Part shown: positions 24,815 to 36,300 of the stretch, in pieces
Layout of the letters: the number at the start of each line of letters is the position of its first letter
Numbering within the stretch: the stretch's first letter is position 1
Origin: Tetrahymena thermophila SB210
Lineage: Eukaryota; Ciliophora; Oligohymenophorea; Hymenostomatida; Tetrahymenidae
NCBI RefSeq assembly: GCF_000189635.1
Contig: NW_002476370.1
Span: forward strand, 248,001-312,000
Length of the DNA: 64,000 bases
Direction of reading: 5' to 3'
Position numbers and translations under genes: made by a program
The notes under the pieces: model-generated
What the model saw: the letters and a program-made list of their open reading frames with translations, nothing else
Databases searched by the model: none
Told to the model about the DNA's origin: nothing

Positions 24815-27800
24815 TCAACATTTTGTAAAATTAATCTTTTTAGTTTTTTCTTTTGCTTTAAATCCTTATATTCTAATCTTTCTCAATATAACTTCTATAT
24901 TGTTATGAATCATATATCTTGTATAAGATCTCATAGTTTCAGTAATTAAATCATCTTCTTATAATTCCTCCTTTTAATCTGACTAATTTTTAAAATGCTT
25001 AGTTTGAAAATGGTATTATTGGGAAGTAAAATTTGTTTTTTTTTTATGAACTTTTTTCCTAGCATCAAAAAGTTTTAAGGTTATATCACTTTTTTCTTCA
25101 TCTAATTTATTTGAACTATATAACTTAATATTTTCATCAATATCTTTGAATTTCTTATGTATGGACATAAATTAGCTTTTATTTTATGATTTATCAACTT
25201 GTTGCAATTCTAAAAAACTTATTTTGATTTCGCTTAGATTATCTTTGAGGTTTAGTTAGCTAGTAGAAGCTATTTAAAATAAGTTAAAATTATTGATAAT
25301 TAATTAATTAGTTAATAACTTTTAAAATTACTTTCTGTTTAGATTTTAAAATCTTAATCCCTTTTTGGTGCCAGAATTTCCTGACTTGAGATGTTTTCAA
25401 GTGCTCCTTCATCACAATTTGAAATAAGCTTTTAAGATTTAGTTTATTACAGAAAGTTTTTTTTATCATCTTAATAATCTTCTAAAGATTTCATGGAAGT
25501 AAAAAAACACATTTCATCTTAATTTTCTTATTAAAAAGCTAAACTTGTTATGGCAATTCCATTTTAATAAAGCAAAGAAGAAAATTTCAATCTATTCTTT
25601 GACCTATGAAAATTTTTGATGTAATCTTCTTGATCTCTACTTTCCAAATTAATTATTCTCTATTTGTTAGGTTTATAGAAAAAGATAGGACATTCATTTG
25701 TAAGATGTTTACTACTTTTACAAGAGTAGCAATTAATGTTACAAATTGAGTATCTTTCATATAAATTTATAGAATCTTTTAACTGTTAATATGTCTCTCT
25801 ATCATTAGAATACTATTTCAATATTTCCAAAAATTCTGATAATTTTAACTAATGAGTAGTAGTTATCCCTATACTTCTAGCGTTAAAAGAAGATACTTAT
25901 GATTGAGAGACAAATTCATATTCGCCTAAAGTCTAATTAGGTTTGCAGACATGGAAAGGCTCTTTCTGCTTTTCCTTATTATATTTAAAATACTTTCCTT
26001 AATCTATTGATATTTCAATACTCCCTTTAAGTATAAATATTATTTGAGGTTCTTGCTATGAATTCATTTTAAAAATTATTTCATCTGGACCTAAATTATT
26101 TTTAAAAATAATTATTAGTATTTTCACTTCCTCTAATTGAAATTCTTAAAAAATGAAGCAGTATTCTTTTAAACATAAAACGATAGTAGGAATGTAATTT
26201 CTCACATATTAAGACCAAGTCACTATCGAAAGCTCAAGTTATAAAAATTTTAAATAATAATTTTTATTAAAACCCATAATTAATTAAAGAATTTTTTGTG
26301 GTATTTATTTATCTTATTTAATTAATGAGAAAAATACAACTTAAAAAAAAATAAAAAATTTTCATATTTATCATTCTTTTAATAAAAATTGCTAAATTGA
26401 TTATTTTGAAATTATCATAAAATATAATCTTTAATTAAAGAGCAAAAAAAGCTAGAAATATTTGATTATTTTAAATAGAAAATTCGAATAATTAATTACC
26501 ATAAGTATATTCAGTCATTCTTTGAGCAAGCTATTATTTGAACTGTTAACTAAATTGTTTAAAGAATTTTATTTAGTTTATAGTTTTATTAAATATTTCA
26601 GATGTAATTTCTTCTCTCAAATGTTTGCTCAATACATTCAAGGATTCACATGGAACTTCTCCCTTCCTAAAGTTTTGATCGTGAATGTATTTCAGATATT
26701 TACGAGCCATTTACTACAAAATAGGATTTACGGATCTGTTTGTCATAAAGTTATTCAAATCAGTTAAGCTTTTGATATAAGCTTTTTGCTTTTAATTGTA
26801 TTTTCGATATACGTTTTAGATATTACTCAAAATATATGCGAATATTCCGCAAGCCATAATTGCCATACATGCTAAGACGCCTCTTTCAATTTCATTTTAG
26901 GGAAGAATATCTCCATAACCAATAGTGCCTATAGTGATTACTGAGAAGTATAATGACGAGATATACTTTGTCCTAACCAACTGATCTTATAAATTTTAAG
27001 AACGAAGCCAATTTTAATAAATTCCATAACTTTCTTAATAATACCCAAGCGAATACCAAATACAAGCGAATAGGTGACACAATATGATAACTTCTACTAA
27101 AAGAGTTGCTAATTTAATGCATAAATTATATTTAGGGGAGAATTGAACTGATTCAGTAAATTTCTCTATAATATCATAGAATGTAAGCACTTTAATCATA
27201 AAAAGAACTCTTAACATTTTTAAACCTAATGGATTAAACCAAAGACAAGAGTTGGTTATGAACTCAAAAGCTAGATGATATTTGATAAAATGAAGCATTA
27301 TGCTACTCCTATTTTATTAAATAATTCCATTTTCATAATAAGCCGTATTCATAATAATTAAGGTATTTAAGCCAAACACTACTCTGCTAACAAAAGATAA
27401 ATTATAATCAAAAAAGTTTCCTTACAAAAAGCATATTTCATAAGGTATTTTTAGAACATTAATAAAAATAAATATAACAAGGATTAATTCCCAAATTAGC
27501 AAAGATTTATAATAAGGTAATATTACAGGAATAGGGTTTTTTAATTTCAAAAAAAAGTTGCTAATTTATTGACTGATTGTCTTTATAATTTAAATTTAAT
27601 TTTTAAACTATTTTCTAGCCAGCAAAAGGAAAATACGAAACTTTCTAACGTATTTGTATCTACTTCTAGTTATACTTTTAATTTCTAGCTATTCATGAAC
27701 AGAATAAATATAACTTGCTATAATTTTAAAATAAATAATAAAAATTCAGCATAATTTATATTTTTTAAAAATAATATAGAATGTCTTTTATAGCTTTAAA

Positions 27801-29432
27801 GAAGCATTTTATTGTAAATTTATTTTATTTTATATAAAATTAATAAAGAATATTTGTGATTTTATTCATATGACAATAAAAAGATGTTAAAATTAGAGAT
27901 TATATTTTATAAAATTCAATAAGTAATTATTATTTTAAATACATAATTTTTATAAATTGTTAGCAATTTCATAAAAATATTTAAGCTGCTTATTATTTAA
28001 GAAATATTAAACGATAGAGAGAGAATAAATAACTCAAAAAATATTTTAAATAACAAAAGTTATTAATTAATAAAATTTAATGCTAATATTTTGGTTTAAA
28101 CATTATTTTAGTTTTACAGCAAAAATAAGTATGCATTGATATAAATGTATGTTAAATAAAAGCTTTTCAGATAAGTTTAAAAATAAATCAATATTATCTG
28201 TAATTAATGAGTTTTTATTAGTGTTAAAATTTTCAATAAAATATTTAAGTTGCTTTTTGATAAGAAATAAATTATAGAAGCAACCTTTGCCTTCAATTAA
28301 TGAGTTTATAAAAATCTTAACAATTTCAGCAAAGTATTTAATTATGCTGATTATTTTTATATTAAATATATAAATCTCTAAAAAAATCAAAAGTAAAGCT
28401 GAGTGTTTATAAAATAATTTTAAATCTAATCCTTATTTTTTTATTGAAATATTTTTTAATTTAATAGATTAATAAAAATAAATTGAAAGTAAAAACTTTT
28501 CATATAAGTTAAATAATCAACTAACAGTTAGAAAAATGTAGAAAAATGCTTTCTGCTTACAAATTAATATTAAAAATTATAGAAAATCTAATGAATAAAA
28601 AATATTCTCAAATAAAATTGAAATATTTTAATTAATATAATATTAACAAGTTTAAAAATATACCTTAATCGTTGATTGCATCAATCTACCTTTATTGAAG
28701 ATTATTTGGTCTAAAAAATATTAACCTTTATCTAGTCTTAAAAATTAGTCTATTTACTAAAATGAGAATTTTAAAAAAGTTTTTAACCCAAATTTAACGC
28801 GCTTTTTGGAATTGGCTCCCTTGATATTATTACAATTTAGACTAATTATCAAATTTGTAAATTTCGCTTTGCTTGAATGCTTTAAAAGCTTTGCTCATTT
28901 GAGTATTTTTAATCTTTTTATCTTCATAAAGAGACATAAGAGCACTGTTAACTCCATCTTATGAAGCGATACTCATCCTTTGTTTTCTTGATCTAAGAAT
29001 AGAATCTTAATCGTTTGAGTTTTTAAAAAATTTAGCCAAAGCACTACTATCTTTTGACTAGCTTAACTCTTAGCTGATTTGTTTAAATTCAAAGTTTTTT
29101 TTAGCATTTGAGTTTCTTAATATGTTGGATTATGTGTCAGACATTTCTTAAATATCAATTTATTTAACAGATTCTTCTGATATCCTTTTGACTATATTAT
29201 CATTTTAAAGTGATACCCATCTCTTTCTATTATTATCACCATCTCTAATGCTCTTTTATTAATTGAAATCAATAGCTTCGTCAAATTAACTGCAATTAAC
29301 TTCATTAATATATTTAATTTAATATGCATTATATTTCTTTTATTTTGATAATTTAAAGAAGTTACAAGAGTTATTTTATGAATAATCGAATTCTCTAGTG
29401 TCTTTTTAAGGTAAATCTTTTTCTTATTACAT
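24815..29432 (-). CDS. voltage-gated-type K+ channel with CNBD and CCHC zinc knuckle (copy 3)
   Basis: Model complement(join(24815..25269,25332..26090,26500..27717,28664..29432)), 1066 aa and in phase; start MQQEKDLPQKDTREF at 29432. Order matches copies 1 and 2: Q/N-rich N-terminus, six-TM core with TIGYGD near residue 524 (ITIGTIGYGDILP), C-linker, CNBD-type domain (GPDEIIFKM, with cassette TLGEYEFVS that keeps the canonical Gly-Glu), and zinc knuckle at about 783-798 (CYSCKSSKHLTNEC). The S4 region (LKMLRVLFMIKVLTFYDIIEK) has few basic residues. It differs from its paralogs by a 946-nt first intron (27718-28663) against 75 and 81 nt, plus one extra intron near its 3' end. It is the most diverged of the three copies. 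Confidence 0.85.
27718..28663 (-). other. oversized intron of channel copy 3
   Basis: This 946-nt intron sits where copies 1 and 2 have 75- and 81-nt introns. Its ends are GTATAT..TATAG. It holds three loosely related segments (around 27957, 28225 and 28318) sharing ATTTCA..AAATATTTAA..GCTG-like sequence, and a 95-codon minus-strand frame free of all three standard stops at 28103-28390. That frame is Ile/Phe/Leu/Lys-rich and probably a chance product of AT-rich DNA. Confidence 0.65.
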
Positions 29433-29706
29433 TTTACTTTTTAATATTTTTTTATTTAGGTAAGTAGTTTTATAACTATTATTCTTCTTAAATTGTAGTT
29501 CTTAAAAAATTTCAAATTAAAGACTAAGTTAAAAAGTAGAAGTAATTAATTATGTATATTTTTTAGAAACAATTTTTATAATGAATTGTAAAAATATGTA
29601 TGAGCAGGAGAAATTAATAAAGAATTCTTATCTTTGATTAATTACAATCAGCTCTTATACAAAAAAATAAGAATAGCTCTCGCTATCATAGATTATATAT
29701 CAATAA
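29433..29706. other. short intergenic spacer
   Basis: AT-rich spacer between the minus-strand channel start and the tRNA; nothing further was seen. Confidence 0.6.
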
Positions 29707-29787
29707 GACAATTTGTCCGAGTGGTTAAGGAGGAAGACTAGAAATCTTTTGGGTTTACCCGCGCAGGTTCGAATCCTGCAGTTGTCG
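29707..29787 (+). tRNA. tRNA-Ser(AGA)
   Basis: An 81-nt cloverleaf: acceptor GACAATT pairs with AGTTGTC, and the discriminator is G. D stem is TCC/GGA. The anticodon stem closes the loop CTAGAAA with anticodon AGA. A long class II variable arm (GGGTTTACCC-type) and a T arm (GCAGG-TTCGAAT-CCTGC) follow. The long variable arm and anticodon identify serine, reading UCU/UCC. There is no intron. The internal B box GGTTCGAATCC is the expected RNA polymerase III promoter element. CCA is not encoded. Confidence 0.96.
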
Positions 29788-29799
29788 TTTTTTTTTTTT
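29788..29799 (+). terminator. RNA polymerase III T-run terminator
   Basis: Twelve consecutive T immediately after the tRNA discriminator base, the usual Pol III termination signal. Confidence 0.85.
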
Positions 29800-30418
29800 A
29801 TAAAAAAAGATAATTTAAAAGCTCTCTTTTGCTTGATCTGTTCGCAAATATTTGCATATTTTTAGGAATTAATTTTGAAAATTAATGCTAAGCGCATTAA
29901 ATTAAAGTAAATATACTAAAATTTATATTAATAATATTAATGACCAATAGTAAATAGATAAAAACAATTTTTTACTACTTTTTTTAATTAGTTCTTAAAA
30001 AAAAATGTGCAATCTTTTATTTTTTTTTGTTTTTTGATTAAATTAATAGATTTGGTTGAAAATATCCTTAAGAAATTTAACAATTTTCAAAACTTAAATA
30101 AGCAATTACAAAACAAAATTAATTGAATAAATAAGTAGAATCTGAACAATAATAGTTAGATAGATATTTAAATTATTAAAAATGGCAAGCAAAATGTATT
30201 TTAATTGCATTAAATCAACAATATATTAAATTTATTCATTTTAAAAATAGCAACTTAAATAGTGAAGAAGTAGGAAGCGATTGCTAAGGTTCTGTGTAAT
30301 AATTAGCATTTTTAAATTTGATAATTATCAAAATAATGAATATAAATAGATATATTTTTTAAAAGAAGTTTTAAGCTAAGTAAAATTATTATTAATTAGT
30401 TATAAAAACATTCAAGAA
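29800..30418. other. AT-rich spacer upstream of methyltransferase
   Basis: No gene was seen. It contains the presumed promoter and leader of the methyltransferase gene, with no recognisable element. Confidence 0.6.
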
Positions 30419-31837
30419 ATGTGGGATACTGAATTAAGCAATAAAGATACTGGTAGTGTTATTAACAAAATTGGTTCAAAAGACAATTGGTATTCAAAAC
30501 AAGCACAATATTGGGAAGTAATTATTTTAATTTAAAAAAAGAAGTAGCAATTCTAAAGATATTTTTAAAAAAATATTAAATCCTCATTCTAGTCATATAT
30601 ATTAAGGCTAATAAGGAGTTTTTAGAGCTCATAACATTATTATCTTAACATAATATTTAATTTTTATGAAAAAATAGAAAACAGAAGCTACAGTTGAAGG
30701 TGTTCTTGGTGGTTTTGGAAAACTTCATAAGCCTGATATCACTGACTCAAGAAAATTATTAGAATTATTGCATGACAAATATGATTTAAACTATGGAAGA
30801 GTTATTGACTGCGGAGCTGGCATGGGGAGAATTACTAAAGAGTTTCTTCTCCACTTTTTTAAAAATGTAATTTTAATTTTTATAAAAAAAGAAATTTTTT
30901 ATTGAAATTAATTATTATTAATTATTGAGATAAATAAATTAATATACTAATTTTAACCATTAGGCAGACGTTGTTGACCAAAATCCTAAGTACATCGAAG
31001 CATGCAAATAAAACTTTAAGGATGATAAAAGAGTTGTTCATTTCATAGCTAAAGGTCTTTAGGAGCTTGAGTTTCCTGAAAAATACGATTGCATTTGGAT
31101 TTAGTGGGTAAAATTAAAAAATTAGTAAATATTTGTTTAAAGAATAATAATTATATTAAATAGGTTTGCAATTATTTGACCGATGAAGATTTTGTTAAAT
31201 TCTTGAAGAGATGCTCTGAAGCTCTTGTTTAAAATGTATTTAAAGACAAAAATGATTATTTAAATAAAAAATCTTTTAAAATGAATAGGGATTTATTATA
31301 GTCAAAGAAAATATTGCATAAAAAGGATTTATTGTTGATAAAGAGGATAGCAGTGTCACAAGGTAACTATTTATTTTTCATCTCAATTTATTCAAAGTTT
31401 AAAAGTTTTTTGATTTAGTAAAGAATAAAATCTATTCATATAAAGACGGAAAAAAAAATAATTTATAATTTTTAGAGAAATAACATTTATTCAAAAATAT
31501 TAATTTAAATAAAAAGATAAAAATTATTTATTTATTTATTATTTTAAACAAAATAATTTTTATCAAAATATAAAATTATTAATTCTATTAAATCTTTTAT
31601 TTTCATCATTTTATTAATAGTTTCTATCATATTTATTAAATTATTTTCTTATTTTTATTTAGATCAGATAAGCTCTTTTTAGATGTTTTCAAATAAGCAG
31701 ACTTGAAGGTTGTGGAGACTTAAATGCAATCTAATTTCCCAAAAGAGTTATTTAAGGTCAAAACTTATGCTCTTGTTCCTGCATAAAAAAAATAGGATGA
31801 AAAAATGATGGAGGAAACTGAAGAAAAAACAGCTTGA
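30419..31837 (+). CDS. NTMT1: protein N-terminal alpha-amine methyltransferase (NTMT1/METTL11 family)
   Basis: Model join(30419..30517,30678..30866,30964..31107,31164..31235,31289..31362,31663..31837), 250 aa. All five introns are GT..AG. The family transfers methyl groups from S-adenosylmethionine to the alpha-amine of proteins beginning Xaa-Pro-Lys after Met removal. Visible signatures: N-terminal WYSKQAQYWE; YWE..TVEGVLGGFG; SAM-binding DCGAGMGRIT (about 77-86); the acidic VVDQNP at the end of strand 2; IWIQW (about 140-144), where substrate binding occurs in characterised enzymes; KENIAQKG and DSSVTRS near the C-terminus. The length is normal for the family (about 220-250). It is a single-domain enzyme acting in nucleus and cytosol elsewhere. 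Confidence 0.93.
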
Positions 31838-33387
31838 AAATCAATAATTAAACAAATTTATTAATTTAAGTAATTTATATTTTATACTTTGCGTTTGGAT
31901 AAATTTGAATTAAATTTTAATCAACCGATTGATTGATTGAATGATTTTGTTATAAATTTGTTAAATAAAAAATATCATACTAGAATTTGATTGGAAAAAT
32001 AAATTTTCATTAAAAAAAACTCTAATAATGAAATAAGTATGCATTTTTAGGAAATATTATTCAATTTTAAAAAGTAAACAAGCAACTTGATTCTATATTA
32101 AGATTAAGTATATTTAGGCTGAATTAACAAATATGCATATATTATTAGAAGAGTGAGTTTAGGATTATAAAATAGACATTTTTGATTGATAATAATTTAG
32201 TTTCCTTTTAGATTTTGAGATTAGAATTAACATATAAAAGTAATTGTTTAGTCAGAAATAAATAAGAATGAATTCGTATCAAATAACATCAAATAGAAGT
32301 TCGTCACCCTTTAAAATTTGATAGAAAATTTATGGAAATTGTATTTTAAGTTAAAAAATATATTAATTAAAGTGAACTGAAGAAGAGTTATTTCGCTCTA
32401 GTTAAATTTAGAAGTACTAGTTGCTATGCTAATTTACTGCATCATTATCAAATACTGGTTAATACAATTTTTTGATTGATGCTTATCAATTATTTACCTA
32501 ATAATAAATTAAAAAAATTATATAGATTTTAACAAAATTAGTTCTAGTCTAAAAACTCATTAAGTTATAATTTTGTTAGTCATTTATTTATATTGGAATA
32601 TTTAGAATTGTAAATTCAAGGTAAAAAAATTTGTAGTTTTTATCTATATAAATTTAAATAACAATTCCAAATAATTATAAATCGATCCTTTTTAAGCAAG
32701 CTGTAATATGTACACTTATTACTTTTGCATAATTGCACACAAATAATTTATTATTATTATTATTTTTAATTACTTAATTTTTGTGGAAAAATTTACGAAG
32801 AATGAATAATGCGAATCATAACTTTATAAATATTTGTAGATTGTTTCAACGAAAAAGCGTTGAAAGTAAAAATATTTAAAAAATAATAGCCACAGAAAAT
32901 TGTTTATAAACTTACAGTATTAGGATTAAAGATTTAAAAAAGATAAAAATTCTTTGCTGATTTTTTGATATTAATTTATGGTAGAAATTATAAAAATAAG
33001 TTAATCGATACCAAAATTTTGTGAATTTGATCGGGTTTTTACCCTATTGATTAATTAATTTAATTGTCAAAGAAAAGGTAAATGAATCAGTATATTTATT
33101 TTGTGATTAATTCTTAATATTTTGAGTGAATAACTAAAAATTAACTAGTTTATATATGTTCCTAATTTTTATTTAAGGATACTGATTCTTTCATTCAAAT
33201 CAAGAAAAAAGTCAATTAAAATTTTATAAAAATTATTAATATTTTACTTTACTAAGTTATTTGTCAAATAGTAAGACAAAAGCAAAACAAATAACTTTTA
33301 TATAATATGAATTCATTCAATAATTTTACAAGTCATTTGAAACCAAATAATAAAATAAAGAAAGAAAGAGAATAATCATTAAGCCTT
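31838..33387. other. AT-rich spacer between methyltransferase and cyclase 1
   Basis: No gene was seen. It holds one GC-richer hairpin at 32844-32865 and a small GGGT-TTTT-ACCC hairpin near 33032, listed or discussed separately. Confidence 0.6.
32844..32865. repeat. hairpin TTTCAACG..CGTTGAAA
   Basis: Perfect 8-bp arms with a 6-nt loop (AAAAAG). It is among the few CG-containing structures in this spacer. No attached gene was recognised; it could be an RNA element or chance. Confidence 0.55.
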
Positions 33388-36300
33388 ATGATACCTTAAG
33401 TTCAAAGCATCCCTCTTGAAGGGGATGACAATCTAAACACTGTGTAATAAATGGCTTCTAATCATATAGCGTTATCGCAGAGTGCTGCGGATTAGGTAAA
33501 GTGACACATTGCATTATATTCTTTTTGCTAAAAATATATCAAAACTTATAATTTATCTACTATTTATAGATAAAAAAACAAAAGAATCAATAGTTTAATA
33601 CAAAAGCAAGCAAGCAAACAAGCAAATAAATAAATAATTCATTCATTTTTTATATTCATAGCAATCTTCTAAAGGCGGAAAGACACCAAGAAGCAAAAAA
33701 TCATCAAGATCAAAAGATTTTAAAAGTATTTAGAAATAAAATTTGGAATGATATCAATAAAGATATCGCCACTTCTAAGTAGCATTTAATAATATATTTA
33801 TTGAAATATAATAAAGGGAAACTATAAGAATTAAAACTTCATTAAGAAAGTTAGGAGATCCATGAGTAAGTATAGAAGCTAACCACAGTGTAAAAAATTA
33901 AAGTAATATTTTAATTTTTGTTTTATGGTATAAGAGCGTTAGTTTGATAATTTGTCAGCACATAGTGTCTGAGTTTTTGCTTTACTGGAATTAATTATGT
34001 TTTGTTGCATAAAAACAGATTCCTACAGCTTCCACTAAGTATAAAAGGGGCTCAAATATTTTTTATAATTCAATATTTGTAATCCATAAAAAAACATGAA
34101 TAGTAAAAGCATAAATACTAAAAACTACCTGAAATTCATTATAACATGAAGAAGAGCAATTTATTTTTTGGTTTTGCCTTGAATCAACCAAAATATGAAA
34201 TTATTTATATTTGTTTGTATATTAATTTTTTTTTAGTATTATATAAATAAGTTATTGGATAATAATTATTATACTGCATTTATGACGTTAGTTACTCTGT
34301 ATGCACTCTTTGCAGATGATATTAGAGTCATTACCACTGAAAAAGATGAAGATCCTTATTTTTGGGGTGCAAGTTGTTTCGCTTTGGCTGCCTTTACAAT
34401 TGAAATTATACTTTCTAGCATTGCTAAGGTAAATTATAAAATTAATCAAAAAGCTGTAAGGATAAAGAAAAACAAATAAACAAAAAATAGATAGAATTAT
34501 TTACTTTTAATTATTTTGTTTGATTGAAATGTGCACTGACTTCAAGAAATATTTATTCAGAAATTAATCATAAATTAATAAAAGCAATCAAAACTTTAAA
34601 TATTTGATTAATTGAATTTTCTAGCAAGGTTTAGCAATCAAAAACTGTCAGATAAACAAGTAGAAAGTATAAATAAAAAACGAGATTTTTAAATGAAAAA
34701 CTAAAATTATAGTTTCGTTTTTGGATAAAATAACTTTTTAAATATTTTAAAAATGATGCAAGGTGCTTGATTGAAATCACAATTATTTACTCTTATTTAG
34801 ATCGATTGGCTGTAACGTAGTTTTTTAGATATTTTAATTAATATCTTCCTTCAAGTTATTGAAAGTTTTGAAGCATAATTAATTTTTTGAGTCAGTATTC
34901 ATCAATTCATGCAATCTAAAGATTATTAAATAAATTTGATTTATTTACTTTGGTTTTGAAGCAAAACTATCCATTTAAATTAAAACTAGTATTACATTTA
35001 TCTAATTATTGTTCTATAAATTAAATACTTAGGATGGATATTTTCTTGGTTTCTTCTTTTGGTTAGATTTACTCTCCACTGTCTCTTTGATTCTTGATAT
35101 AGGTTGGATAGCAAATGAAATTTTCGACGTTAATTCAGGTGGTAAAGGAAAAGCGTCATCAGCAGCATCCTTAGCAAAAGCAAGTAGAGCTTCTCGTGTT
35201 GGTAATCAAAGATTTTTTGCTTGGTATAAAATTTTAGCTAGTTTTATTATATATTTTAAATTACAGGAACGAGAGCTGGAAGAATCGTAAGAATAGTGAG
35301 ATTAGTAAGATTAGTAAGACTTTACAAGCACGCATAGCATGCTCTAAAAAAGTAAGCAAAAGAATTTGAAAAAGAGTAATTAAGACTAAGAGCTTAGTAG
35401 CAGGATGAAATGAGAGATAGAGGAGATTCTAAAGTCAGCTCATCTTTCAATTAATATTAAACTCCTCATGGATTTATAGGGAATTCTAATCATTTAAATA
35501 TCCCTGAAATATAGTAAAACAAAGCTCTTACTCCATCAAATATTATTCATCTTCGTCCTCCAACCTTACCCCCTATAAATATGGATATGAGAGGAAATAG
35601 TCACACAAATCGTAATAAAGAGAAAAAGCAAACTGTTATGACAGAGCTTGGTAAATTAACTCTCATAAAATATTTTATTATCAACGATATTTTTTTTACT
35701 TACACTCTTCATTTTAAGACTTATTTAAAAAATATGACTTATTAATATACTTAAGCTCAATCAATAAAAACTTTTTACTTAACAAATAGTTCGCTAACAA
35801 TCTTAAAAGAAATCAACTTTCCTGAATTAATTACAGAGGGAAAAAAGCATTAGAGAAAATCAAGTTTTACCTTTTAGTTAAGCTTAAGATATTATTTAGT
35901 AAGGAGTCCTAAATGATAACCACATCCCTGTTCTTAATGCTGAACGTCGAAATATTGAGAGTGAGCCTGATAATAGAGAAAGAGAAAAATCAATGAGCAG
36001 TTTGCCTGCTAATAGATCTAGGAATATAAGTTCTTTAAGTGGAAAAAGTTCAGGGAGTAACACTTCAAAAGGTTCATCTTTTAATTTATCTAAGGTAATG
36101 ATAATAAAAAAAATCTGATAGATCAATATATAAACACATATATAAATAGATAGATAAACAAATACATAATTAATTATTTCTCTCCAATCACATCAAAAAA
36201 GATTCTTATTTTAAAGTTTCCTTACCCCTAATTCGTTAATTTCACTTAACAGATTTAAATTTAATAAACAATATCGATAAAAATTAATTTTGGTAGTAAA

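Noticed and set aside
28103..28390. A 95-codon protein nested in the channel intron
   Set aside because: It is Ile/Phe/Leu/Lys-rich, as expected from random AT-rich DNA, with no motif. In 64 kb one such frame is expected by chance.
33903..34236. GC-richer part of a cyclase 1 intron (around 34020-34070) as an extra exon
   Set aside because: Exons 3 and 4 already join in phase, and copy 2 has no counterpart for this segment.
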